Assembly (NCBI RefSeq): GCF_000757425.2
Contig: NZ_JPKR02000003.1
Location: 682,001 to 746,000 of the forward strand
DNA from: Tatumella morbirosei
Lineage (GTDB): Bacteria > Pseudomonadota > Gammaproteobacteria > Enterobacterales > Enterobacteriaceae
Direction of reading: 5' to 3'
Length of the DNA stretch: 64,000 nucleotides
Below are positions 15,930 to 23,842 of this stretch, in pieces. The notes beneath the pieces are model-generated. The model was given only the letters and a program-made list of their open reading frames with translations, ran no database searches and was not told where the DNA came from. Both the position numbers and the translations under genes were made by a program. The number at the start of each line of letters is the position of its first letter. Within the stretch, counting starts at the first letter, position 1.

Positions 15930-17318
15930 ATGAGCGAGCACTCCGGATTACGTAAAAATACATTAGGTCTTTTCTCCCTGGTCTTCTTTGTTGTCGCTGC
16001 TGCGTCCCCCCTGACCGGGGTAGTCGGCGGACTGCCTGTGGCTATTATTTCCGGTAACGGTGGTGGCATTCCGGTGTTTTATATTTTTTCCTGCATTATC
16101 CTGATGCTGTTTTCGGTCGGGTTTATAGCCATGAGCCGACACGTCAAAAATTCGGGAGCGTTTTACACTTATATTGCTACCGGAATAGGTAAAGACTGGG
16201 GGGCATCTGCCTCGGTACTGGCACTGATGGCTTATATTTCGATTCAGATTGCGATTGTGGCAATGCTGGGCTATTTCACTGCCGCGTTTATTCACCAGCA
16301 CACAGGGGCTGATATCCCGTGGTGGCTGTTAAGCATGTTGTTTATTCTGATTGTCTGGATGCTGAGTGTTAAGCGGGTCGAGATTGGCGGTAAGATTCTT
16401 GGGGTACTCATGCTGGCAGAAGTGGGCATTGTCCTGGTAACCGATATTGCCTTGCTGGTGAAGAAAAATGCGCCTTACAGTTTCCAGTCTTTTGAACCTT
16501 CGGTATTTCTGCATGGAAACCTCGGGATTGCTTTTATTTTCACCATCGCCAGTTTTATCGGTTTTGAATCCACCGCTATCTATGCCGAGGAGTGTAAGAA
16601 CCCGGAAAAAACCGTTCCCCGTGCTACGCTGTGTGCATTACTGTTGATTACCGGCTTCTTCTGTTTTACCAGCTGGGCACTGATTCAGGCCTACGGTTTT
16701 GATCAGATAGTGGCCATTGCTGCAAAAGACCCCGGTAATTTTGTCTTTAACATCACCCGCCAGTATGTCGGAGAGTGGGCCGTCGAAACGATGTCGGTAC
16801 TGCTGATTACCAGCCTGTTTGCCGCTACCCTGGCATTTCACAACAATATCTCGCGCTATATCTTCAATATCAGCCGTGACGGACTCATCTGGAAAGAGTT
16901 GTGCAAAACCCACCCGTCTAACGGCACCCCACACAACGCCAGCCACCTGCATAGCGCCATTATGCTGTTATTACTGGCCGGTATCGGCGGCGTCGGTCTG
17001 GACCCGATGGTACATATTTTTGCAGTAGGTTCAGCACTCGCTACCCTGTGTATTCTGGTTCTGCAACTGGGAGTTTGCGTGGCGGTTGTGATGTTCTTTC
17101 GCCAGAGAAAATCATCACACCAGGCATTTACCGTGTTCTGGGCCCCGGTACTGTCGTTTATCTGCATGGCGGTCACCATTATTCTGGTGATTAATAATCT
17201 GCAAACCCTCAGCGGTAGCGATTCGGAAGTCATTACGCTAATTCCGTGGTTTATCCTAGCCTGTGTGGTTGCGGCCTATTTGCTGTCAGCACGCAGGACG
17301 GTGAAAGTCAGAGCCTGA
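15930..17318 (+). CDS. APC-superfamily amino acid/amine permease
   Basis: This is a 462-residue inner-membrane protein with about twelve hydrophobic segments. The N-terminal LGLFSLVFFVVAAASPLTGV followed by VGGLPVAIISGNGGG is the unwound helix-1 substrate region of the APC fold, and FIGFESTAIYAEECKNPEKT is the conserved loop after helix 6. It is likely a proton-coupled importer for the amine or amino acid oxidised by the divergent operon. It follows the AraC gene after 146 bp and ends in a clear terminator. Relatives include aromatic amine, putrescine and ethanolamine permeases; specificity cannot be read. Confidence 0.88.
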   Translation: MSEHSGLRKNTLGLFSLVFFVVAAASPLTGVVGGLPVAIISGNGGGIPVFYIFSCIILMLFSVGFIAMSRHVKNSGAFYTYIATGIGKDWGASASVLALMAYISIQIAIVAMLGYFTAAFIHQHTGADIPWWLLSMLFILIVWMLSVKRVEIGGKILGVLMLAEVGIVLVTDIALLVKKNAPYSFQSFEPSVFLHGNLGIAFIFTIASFIGFESTAIYAEECKNPEKTVPRATLCALLLITGFFCFTSWALIQAYGFDQIVAIAAKDPGNFVFNITRQYVGEWAVETMSVLLITSLFAATLAFHNNISRYIFNISRDGLIWKELCKTHPSNGTPHNASHLHSAIMLLLLAGIGGVGLDPMVHIFAVGSALATLCILVLQLGVCVAVVMFFRQRKSSHQAFTVFWAPVLSFICMAVTIILVINNLQTLSGSDSEVITLIPWFILACVVAAYLLSARRTVKVRA

Positions 17319-17386
17319 AGTGGTGAAAATGAGCTGAATTTCTCTGAACAACAGAGGGGCTGGCAGAATGTGATCCATTGATAAAC

Positions 17387-17422
17387 AGGCAATATAGGCA
17401 TCAGCACTATATTGCCTGCTTT
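17387..17422 (+). terminator. Terminator after the APC permease
   Basis: AGGCAATATAG (17387-17397) pairs perfectly with CTATATTGCCT (17407-17417), followed by GCTTTATT, 68 nt after the permease stop. Confidence 0.7.
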
Positions 17423-17495
17423 ATTCTGGATAATAAGGAATAATAACCACCGGTTTACGGCAGCATATCTGACAGAACTCTTTCTGACCTACAAG

Positions 17496-17678
17496 CTACC
17501 AACCTGCAAAACGATTGATCTCTTCCTCGCTGACCTGCGAGGCATTGAGAAATGCATGCCTGCGCCACCCTGTTTCAGGAACGTCATGATAACTCGCTAT
17601 TGCCGACAAATCACGACTCAGCAGTATCTGGAAGAACCGGGACGGTCTGATGAATAATTTTAAAAATAAATTATTCAT
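17496..17678 (-). CDS. 60-residue small protein with a strong ribosome-binding site
   Basis: AGGAGGG stands 5 nt before the ATG at 17678, about the best Shine-Dalgarno in the window. The frame encodes MNNLFLKLFIRPSRFFQILL, then SRDLSAIASYHDVPETGWRR and HAFLNASQVSEEEINRFAGW. The N-terminus is amphipathic and could sit at the membrane; the rest is soluble. I do not recognise it. ATGAATAATTT at the start and AAATTATTCAT 7 nt further on can form an AU-only hairpin that closes over the start codon. It lies alone in a 529-bp space between the permease and the ABC cluster; 17679-17847 shows nothing else. Confidence 0.5.
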   Translation of the reverse strand: MNNLFLKLFIRPSRFFQILLSRDLSAIASYHDVPETGWRRHAFLNASQVSEEEINRFAGW

Positions 17679-17847
17679 ACAATCCCTCCTGCCTAATAGA
17701 TAAAAAAATCCCAGCCAAAATTATTATCAGCAGTTTATCATTTAATTAATTAACCAGAAATACATTCAGTTTTTCGAGATTATATTCACTTCCTGAATGC
17801 ACTTAGCAATAATCAGCCACTCATTATTAAGGCCAGTTTACTTACCA

Positions 17848-18861
17848 TTACTCACCTGGTGAATTCTCTATTTTTTTCACAAAGCTGTCATTATATGTCT
17901 GTCGTATATCAGGAATAGCTGTAATTTGTTTATTTTTAATTAAAATATCCCCTATAATTTTCCCACTACCCCATAAAGATTTAGTCGAAGAATTCTGTTC
18001 AAAACTTTGATGCATATCTTTTAACGAAACATTATATACCAGGGAAAGTTGTTGTTTTACGTCTGACACTGGAACACCAAGAATAGGGGCAATAATTTTT
18101 GCAGATTCATCAGGATGAGCTTGTAAGTACTTCATCCCGTCAAGGTATGCTCTCATCATACCTTCAACAGCTTCCGGATGTTTATCAATCTGATCCTGGT
18201 CTACGACTAGAACATCAGCAATTAAGCCTGGGGCCTGCTTAGAAGAATAAACAACATGAAATTTCCCACTCTTCATATCTGTGAGCTTAGTAATATAAGG
18301 AGCGTAAGTCACGCCAACCGGCAAGCTACCGGATACCATAGCCCCCGGTACAGCCTGACCATCAATGCTGATAGGGTTAATATCCTTATAACTCATATTG
18401 TTAGACTGGAGAGCGTAAGTTAACAAAAATTCAGATGTTGAGTTTGGACTATACCCGACAGATTTCCCCTTAAAATCAGCAACCGAATGTATATCCTTAT
18501 CAGCGACAATTGCGTCGCCACCGTAGGAAAAATCGATTGGCATAACTACCCGTTGTGGGATTTTCTTCGCATTGTACGTGAGTACCTGATCATAGGTTAA
18601 CGTTCCCGCGTTTACTGCACCACTAAGCATTGCAGACGGGATTAATGCAGGGTCGCTGAAAAATTGCAGGGTCGCGTGTAAATTGTACTTTTTAAAAAAG
18701 TCGAGTTTCTCAGCAAGATAAAATGGTGCTTGCCCAACCCAAACCACCGTACCAATTTTAATATTTTCCACAGCACTGGCTTGCGATGCTGCTCCCAGTA
18801 ATGCGATACCAGTAATAGCAGATAATAATCTATATTTAAAAATGGGCATTCTTGCATTCAT
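17848..18861 (-). CDS. SsuA/NMT1-type ABC transporter substrate-binding protein
   Basis: This is a 337-residue periplasmic protein with a signal peptide (about residues 1-30, LLSAITGIALLGAASQASA, cleaved before VENIKIG). The mature chain has the NMT1/SsuA pattern: IGTVVWVGQAPFYLAEKLDF, FFSDPALIPSAMLSGAVNAG and KGKSVGYSPNSTSEFLL. This family binds sulfonates, nitrate, thiamine precursors, pyrimidines and other small anions or heterocycles. It is the last gene of the minus-strand operon, 20 nt after the GntR gene with AGGAG before the ATG. Its permease and ATPase lie in the divergent operon at 23036-24666. The ligand is unknown; the enzymes around it suggest a cyclic amide or deaminable ring. 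Confidence 0.85.
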   Translation of the reverse strand: MNARMPIFKYRLLSAITGIALLGAASQASAVENIKIGTVVWVGQAPFYLAEKLDFFKKYNLHATLQFFSDPALIPSAMLSGAVNAGTLTYDQVLTYNAKKIPQRVVMPIDFSYGGDAIVADKDIHSVADFKGKSVGYSPNSTSEFLLTYALQSNNMSYKDINPISIDGQAVPGAMVSGSLPVGVTYAPYITKLTDMKSGKFHVVYSSKQAPGLIADVLVVDQDQIDKHPEAVEGMMRAYLDGMKYLQAHPDESAKIIAPILGVPVSDVKQQLSLVYNVSLKDMHQSFEQNSSTKSLWGSGKIIGDILIKNKQITAIPDIRQTYNDSFVKKIENSPGE

Positions 18862-18881
18862 AATGAACTCCTGAGGGATAG

Positions 18882-19622
18882 TTAATGGCCTTTGAGTATA
18901 TTTACAATATCTTTATCCTGACTTCCCTGCTCACAGAAATCCAGATTCAGATAAATTTCGTCAAGATGTTCCATCATAGCGACAGGGAATTCCTGCGGTT
19001 TATTAATGAGCAGATCAACCAATTTTTCATGAGACATATGAGTACAGCATGCTGAGTTTGGTTTCTCGTAAATATCAGTGACTAATGATGACCTTGCCAG
19101 CAAATCAATCATAATTGTTGAAATCACCGTATTATTCAGTGCCTTTGCCAATATCAAATGAAATATATGAGAAATTTGTTGCTGGTGTTTATAACTCAAA
19201 GCAGTGGATTCTTCACTGGCGACCTTTTCTTCGGTTGCAATGTTAGCTTTCAATGCTTTGATCAGCTGACGATCTCTATTTAACCCCACCAACTGTTTCG
19301 CAATAGCTTCCTCAAGTAATTTTCTTGCTTTGAATAAATCTTTTGCTTCCTCTGGCGTCGGCGCTGATACCTTCGCACCTTTGTAAGGAATCAGGGTTAC
19401 TATTTTATCCCTGGCTAACGCCTGAATAGCCAGCCTTACTGTACCCCTGGAACAATCGAACGTTGTTGACAGTACTGGCTCAGATAACCGGGTTCCTGGT
19501 TGCAATCTGCGACTAGTTATAGCGGTATATATCGCCATATAAATCACTTTAACCTGTGGAGTGAGATCCTCGATTGATGAGGAAAACTGTTCATTAATAT
19601 AGCTAAGATACTGTTTTTTCAT
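18882..19622 (-). CDS. GntR-family regulator (FadR/FCD-like)
   Basis: This 246-residue protein has an N-terminal winged helix-turn-helix of the GntR type at about residues 20-90 (YTAITSRRLQPGTRLSEPVL, FDCSRGTVRLAIQALARDKI) and an all-helical C-terminal domain with HQQQISHIFHLILAKALNN. It starts on the stop codon of the deacetylase gene (TAATG, 1-nt overlap), so it is translated with the operon it probably controls. Effectors of this subfamily are usually small organic acids or the pathway substrate. The repeats at 21297-21402 between the two divergent operons are its likely operators. Confidence 0.85.
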   Translation of the reverse strand: MKKQYLSYINEQFSSSIEDLTPQVKVIYMAIYTAITSRRLQPGTRLSEPVLSTTFDCSRGTVRLAIQALARDKIVTLIPYKGAKVSAPTPEEAKDLFKARKLLEEAIAKQLVGLNRDRQLIKALKANIATEEKVASEESTALSYKHQQQISHIFHLILAKALNNTVISTIMIDLLARSSLVTDIYEKPNSACCTHMSHEKLVDLLINKPQEFPVAMMEHLDEIYLNLDFCEQGSQDKDIVNILKGH

Positions 19623-20491
19623 TAATCCATTCCATTTAATGCACGATAGCGGCAGGCTATCTCATCCGGTGTTGTAAAGACAATATCCTGGTGATGGCTG
19701 ATCAATGTATCCATAGCCCGGCTAAGTGCTCTTAAGCGAAATGGCTGACCGCTAATATAGCTATGAATAACAATAGGAAAGCAAATATTTTCAGCTCCGG
19801 GTTGATGCAACAATTCATCGAATTGGTCGATAATCATCCGTGAAAAGCCTTCCGCATCTACATATCGTCCCATAACTGAGGAACTGTCATTTATCTCAAC
19901 TGCATAGGGGATATGAAGATTGCAACCAGATGTTGTATTCAGCCACTCAGGTGATTCTGACATACACAGATCCAGTAAATATTGATAATTTTCTTCGCCT
20001 AATGCCGCCAGAGTAGCGGGGTTAAATTGTAGCCAGGGCGATGACCAACCCTTTGGTGCTACCCCAAAAAAATCAATAATCTGTTTTGTTGCCCGCTGTA
20101 TATACCTTGATTCGCTTTCCGGGTTCATAGATTTCAAAGTATCTGAATTGGAAATACCATGAGCGACCACAGATAACTGATGCTTCCTTATATAGTCTGC
20201 CAGTGCAGGGGCTTTTTCGATGGCCGAAGTATTGAGAAGTATTGACAAAGGAATCCCGTAAGCCGCGAACTTTTCCATTATCCGGAACGCGCCAATACGA
20301 TTCCCATAATCCCGCCAGGATTGATTAACATAGTCAGGAGCATCGCATGCCGGAATAATATTTTCTGTGGATCCTATCAGTGGATCATATTCCTCAATCG
20401 CCATCATGAAATAAACCAGTAACTTTTTTCCGGGAAAAAGTACTGGTGCTTTCTGGCTAAAATAATCACGATAATAGTACAGTGGTTGCAT
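19622..20491 (-). CDS. Polysaccharide-deacetylase-fold hydrolase, PuuE/cyclic-imidase-like
   Basis: I start at the ATG at 20491, which overlaps the racemase stop as TAATG and gives 289 residues. The layout SWRDYGNRIGAFRIMEKFAA, YGIPLSILLNTSAIEKAPAL and ISNSDTLKSMNPESESRYI is the NodB-type barrel of the PuuE subgroup, which opens cyclic ureides such as allantoin without a conventional metal site. GWSSPWLQFNPATLAAL continues it. In this cluster it would open or trim a ring delivered by the ABC importer. Sequence alone does not separate allantoinase-like from cyclic imidase or other amidase activity. Confidence 0.7.
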   Translation of the reverse strand: MQPLYYYRDYFSQKAPVLFPGKKLLVYFMMAIEEYDPLIGSTENIIPACDAPDYVNQSWRDYGNRIGAFRIMEKFAAYGIPLSILLNTSAIEKAPALADYIRKHQLSVVAHGISNSDTLKSMNPESESRYIQRATKQIIDFFGVAPKGWSSPWLQFNPATLAALGEENYQYLLDLCMSESPEWLNTTSGCNLHIPYAVEINDSSSVMGRYVDAEGFSRMIIDQFDELLHQPGAENICFPIVIHSYISGQPFRLRALSRAMDTLISHHQDIVFTTPDEIACRYRALNGMD

Positions 20492-21219
20492 TAGCACTTA
20501 ACCCTCACCGCATCAGCAACTTCATTAAGATTACCCGGCATCGCGTAAGTCAGAGACTTGCTGATTCCAAGTCCTAAACTAGCAAATGCTTCGGCAAATT
20601 TAATGGCAGTGCTTACTCCATCTACAACCGGAATGCCCAGTTCCTTCTGCAAGGGTTTTGCCCATTGCGATAATCCTGCACATCCCAAAACTAACACTTC
20701 GCATTGATCTTCCTGTAACGCTCGTCTTCCCTCTTCGAGGAAAGCGCTCCAGACTAATTGCTCGTCCAGACATTGCACGACACTTAAATCAATTCCACGG
20801 ATATTCCGGCATTTATCTGACAAACCATATTCCATCACCACACGTCTGGCATGTTTTATGGTTCTGGGGGGAAGAGTAAGAATGGAGAAGCTATCCCCGA
20901 GCATACAGGCAGAAAACAAGGCAGCCTCTGTGATACCAATCACCGGCTTATCCGTCAACTCCCTGCATTGTGCTACTCCTGTATCACCAAAACATGCCAC
21001 GACCCAGCCATCAATTTCGTCATTTTTCGCATTCATCACCAATGAAATAACACCAAGCGATGCGATAGCTTCATCACAATGACTTTCTACTGAGGCCACT
21101 CCCTGTTCAGGGCAAACGACAGAAATCGCTGTACCTACAGAAGCAATTTCCTGCGCACTGTTGTTTATAATGTTCACAAATTCCTTACTGCTATTTGGAT
21201 TAATAATCCTGATATTCAT
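20491..21219 (-). CDS. Aspartate/glutamate/hydantoin racemase family protein
   Basis: This is a 242-residue protein. The two catalytic cysteines of the Asp/Glu racemase superfamily are present: Cys76 in VVACFGDTGV and Cys180 in VLVLGCAGLSQW. The start MNIRIINPNSSKEF resembles hydantoin racemases (HyuA type) and Asp/Glu racemase-like maleate isomerases. It opens the minus-strand operon (racemase, deacetylase, GntR, SBP) from a sigma-54-type promoter at 21254-21269. With a PuuE-like hydrolase and an amidohydrolase nearby, racemisation of a 5-substituted hydantoin or related ring is a reasonable but unproven role. Confidence 0.8.
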   Translation of the reverse strand: MNIRIINPNSSKEFVNIINNSAQEIASVGTAISVVCPEQGVASVESHCDEAIASLGVISLVMNAKNDEIDGWVVACFGDTGVAQCRELTDKPVIGITEAALFSACMLGDSFSILTLPPRTIKHARRVVMEYGLSDKCRNIRGIDLSVVQCLDEQLVWSAFLEEGRRALQEDQCEVLVLGCAGLSQWAKPLQKELGIPVVDGVSTAIKFAEAFASLGLGISKSLTYAMPGNLNEVADAVRVKC

Positions 21220-21253
21220 TTATTGTCACCATCACTAGCGTTTTCATTGCACA

Positions 21254-21269
21254 AGCATATTTTGTGCCA
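21254..21269 (-). promoter_or_regulatory. Sigma-54-type promoter for the racemase operon
   Basis: On the minus strand TGGCAC-AAAAT-ATGCT keeps GG and GC 12 bp apart, with one departure (ATGC for TTGC) from the -24/-12 consensus. Transcription would start near 21243, 24 bp before the racemase ATG. Confidence 0.55.
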
Positions 21270-21296
21270 GAATTTTTAATTCATATTTATCATCCT

Positions 21297-21402
21297 GTTA
21301 CCTGGTTTCTCTTGGTAACTCACCAACAGAATGGATCTTATTTGCGCTTAAATTGATCAGTTAACGAAATTTTTGATCAATTTAAGTGCATATCGTTAAC
21401 GA
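21297..21402. promoter_or_regulatory. Cluster of inverted and direct repeats between the two sigma-54-type promoters
   Basis: Three elements are visible. GTTACC/GGTAAC form an inverted repeat (21297-21319). GCGCTTAAATTGATCA (21344-21359) faces TGATCAATTTAAGTGC (21374-21389), a 16-bp stem with one G-T pair. The octamer GTTAACGA occurs twice in direct repeat, 35 bp apart (21360-21367, 21395-21402). The position, 60-160 bp upstream of both promoters, fits binding of an enhancer protein or of the cluster's GntR regulator. Confidence 0.5.
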
Positions 21403-21462
21403 TTTTTGGAATTAACATTAACCACAACAACTATCCATATGATTTTTATGTAATTTATAAAA

Positions 21463-21478
21463 TGGCACCAAATTTGCT
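21463..21478 (+). promoter_or_regulatory. Sigma-54-type promoter for the amidohydrolase-ABC operon
   Basis: TGGCAC-CAAAT-TTGCT is a full match to the invariant -24/-12 bases, with GG at 21464 and GC at 21476. Transcription would start near 21489, 25 bp before the amidohydrolase ATG at 21514. Confidence 0.7.
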
Positions 21479-21513
21479 TTAGACGATTAAACACATCTAA
21501 ACGTGGGAATGCT

Positions 21514-23046
21514 ATGCAATATTCAACTAATGTCACATTGCTTAAGAACCTCAGGATCTATTCAAATAATAGTAATGACTGTAATAGCCTTTATGACATT
21601 GTTATTTCTGGTAATTGTATAAGCCATATTCTGCCTGCAGACGATTCTGACTATTTGCCAGAGATCACTAAAAACGCAGAAGTTATTGACGGTAAAGGTT
21701 GTCTGGCCATGCCGGGATTAATAAATGGTCATTTTCATTCCCCCGGAAATTTCATGAAGGGTTTTCTCGATAGCCTGCCGCTTGAAATATTTATGCTCTA
21801 TGAAGTTCCACCTGTACTCTCAGAAAGCGCCCAACAACGTTTCATTTATTTGCGAACACTCCTCGCAAGCCTGGAAATGCTTAAACGAGGAATAACCTGC
21901 GTTCATGATGATGCCTATCATATCCCCGTTGCCAGCGAAGCTTGTGCCGACAGTATTTTTACTGCATATCGTGATGCAGGTATTCGTGCCTGGGTTTCGA
22001 TAGATCAACCTAATATTGTCGAATATGAAAAATATCCATTCCTGGAACAACTATTGCCTGATGACATTAAAAAGGTTATGTCCGAAGCCCCTATACAATC
22101 TGATGATGAGCTTATGGCGTTGTATCAGATTATGTTCGATAAGTGGCATCATCAGGAAGATGGCCGTCTGCGCTGCGCAGTTTCCTGTTCAGCGCCACAG
22201 CGGGTGACAGAAACCTATCTGAAAAAATTAAGCTCTTTTAGCAAAGAACACAAAATCCCATTCAACATCCATGTTCTTGAAACAAGACTTCAACGTGTAC
22301 TTGGAGAAGAAAAGTACCAAAAGTCACTGATAAAATATCTGTCAGACCTGGGTGTTTTAGACCGCTATGTGCAAATTATCCACGCTATTTGGGTTGACGA
22401 TCAGGATATCGAATTAATGGCTACCTCCGGCTGCAGTGTGGCGCATAACCCGGTATGTAATTTACGTTTAGGCAGCGGTATTATGCCTTTTCGTAAACTA
22501 AGGGATGCCGGAGTTAACCTTTGCCTTGGAACCGATGAATTATGCTCGGATGACACTGCTAACCTCTGGCAGGCAGCAAAAATGACGGGGCTGATTCATA
22601 ATATTACTGACAGCGACTATCGTAAATGGCCTTCTGAAACAGAAATTTTGCATTGTCTTAATGAAGGCGCAGCCTATGCGTTAGGTGAAGAAAAACTCGG
22701 CCGTATTGAGACCGGAGCTCTGGCAGATATCGTTCTAATCGATCTTAATAACTTCGCTTTTATTCCTTTAAATAATCTTTATAAACAGCTGGTGTATTGC
22801 GAAGACGGGAGTTCGGTTATCGGTTGTTGGGTGAATGGTCAGAAAGTCTACTGGAAGGGCCAATTCCCCCATCTTGATGTTGAATCACTTTTGCAGGAAA
22901 TCCGTCACCTGCAATCCCAGATTGATGCCAGTCTGGCCACAATTGATCACTATGCCAACCAATTACTTCCTTACTATCACCAAATGTACAATATGGCTCA
23001 ACACTATCCGTTAACTCTGTCGAGGACATTAAACAATGTCTACTAA
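21514..23046 (+). CDS. Amidohydrolase of the chlorohydrolase/SsnA/guanine-deaminase group
   Basis: This is a 510-residue metal-dependent hydrolase. The metal-binding HxH is at residues 73-75 (LINGHFHSPGNFMKG). It is followed by the second His in FNIHVLETR, the third in IIHAIWVDDQDIEL and the Asp in LCLGTDELCSDDTANLW. SVAHNPVCNLRLGSGIMPF is characteristic of the AtzA/TrzN/SsnA/GuaD deaminase group, which removes amino or other leaving groups from N-heterocycles. It heads the operon amidohydrolase, permease, ATPase and overlaps the permease gene by 11 bp. Its substrate is probably the compound imported by this ABC system. The last 80 residues extend beyond the barrel. Confidence 0.82.
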   Translation: MQYSTNVTLLKNLRIYSNNSNDCNSLYDIVISGNCISHILPADDSDYLPEITKNAEVIDGKGCLAMPGLINGHFHSPGNFMKGFLDSLPLEIFMLYEVPPVLSESAQQRFIYLRTLLASLEMLKRGITCVHDDAYHIPVASEACADSIFTAYRDAGIRAWVSIDQPNIVEYEKYPFLEQLLPDDIKKVMSEAPIQSDDELMALYQIMFDKWHHQEDGRLRCAVSCSAPQRVTETYLKKLSSFSKEHKIPFNIHVLETRLQRVLGEEKYQKSLIKYLSDLGVLDRYVQIIHAIWVDDQDIELMATSGCSVAHNPVCNLRLGSGIMPFRKLRDAGVNLCLGTDELCSDDTANLWQAAKMTGLIHNITDSDYRKWPSETEILHCLNEGAAYALGEEKLGRIETGALADIVLIDLNNFAFIPLNNLYKQLVYCEDGSSVIGCWVNGQKVYWKGQFPHLDVESLLQEIRHLQSQIDASLATIDHYANQLLPYYHQMYNMAQHYPLTLSRTLNNVY

Positions 23047-23842
23047 GCCGCGTCGTGCCTCATTATGGCGTATTCGTTCTGAAATACCGGGATATTTAAA
23101 AATAGTACTCGCTGCTGCAGGGATTTTATCTCCATTAGTGATCTGGATTATTTACAGTCAGTTTAATCTGGTTGATCCGTTATTTCTGCCGTCACCGCTA
23201 AATGTTATCAGTGCTATTGGGAACTGGTACTCAGTCAACAATATGCCAGATGACTTCAGCATCAGTCTTGAACGTGTGATGGGCGGTTTTTTTCTTTCTT
23301 CGGCCATAGCGATACCACTTGCATTAATGATGGGGACGTTCACCCCTTTACGCGCATTTTTTGAACCTTTGATCGACTTCATCCGTTATATGCCCGCAGC
23401 AGCTTTTATCCCACTTGTTATGCTTTGGTTTGGTATTGATGAATGGGCGAAAGTTATGATCATTTTCATCGGTACATTCTTTCAAATGGTATTAATGCTG
23501 GCTGAAAATATCCGTAATGTTCCGACGACCCAAATAGAGGCATCACAGACTATGGGGGCTACACGATTCGAAATCATTCGTTATGTGTTGCTTCCTTCCG
23601 CCTCACCGACCATGCTTGATACTCTTCGTATTACCTGTGGCTGGGCGTGGACTTATTTAGTGGTTGCAGAACTTGTCGCAGCTAATTCCGGTCTGGGTTA
23701 TAAGATAATACTGGCTCAGCGATATATGCAAACCAATATGATTTTTTCAGGGATAATAATCATAGGAATAATCGGATTATTAACTGACCAGCTATTTAGA
23801 TTATTGAGCAGGATTCTTTTTAGATGGAAGTCGGGGGCGTAA
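23036..23842 (+). CDS. SsuC/TauC-type ABC transporter permease
   Basis: This is a 268-residue inner-membrane protein with six hydrophobic segments. The EAA loop that contacts the ATPase is IEASQTMGATRFEIIRYVLLP near residue 165. PLIDFIRYMPAAAFIPLVML is the usual motif of the nitrate/sulfonate/taurine permease family. It starts inside the amidohydrolase gene (11-bp overlap, GAGGA upstream) and its TAA overlaps the ATPase ATG. Its partners are that ATPase and most likely the substrate-binding protein of the divergent operon. Confidence 0.9.
   Translation: MSTKPRRASLWRIRSEIPGYLKIVLAAAGILSPLVIWIIYSQFNLVDPLFLPSPLNVISAIGNWYSVNNMPDDFSISLERVMGGFFLSSAIAIPLALMMGTFTPLRAFFEPLIDFIRYMPAAAFIPLVMLWFGIDEWAKVMIIFIGTFFQMVLMLAENIRNVPTTQIEASQTMGATRFEIIRYVLLPSASPTMLDTLRITCGWAWTYLVVAELVAANSGLGYKIILAQRYMQTNMIFSGIIIIGIIGLLTDQLFRLLSRILFRWKSGA

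Noticed and set aside
17412-17657. 81-codon plus-strand frame after the permease terminator
   Set aside because: It lies opposite the better supported 60-codon minus-strand gene and starts within the terminator region.
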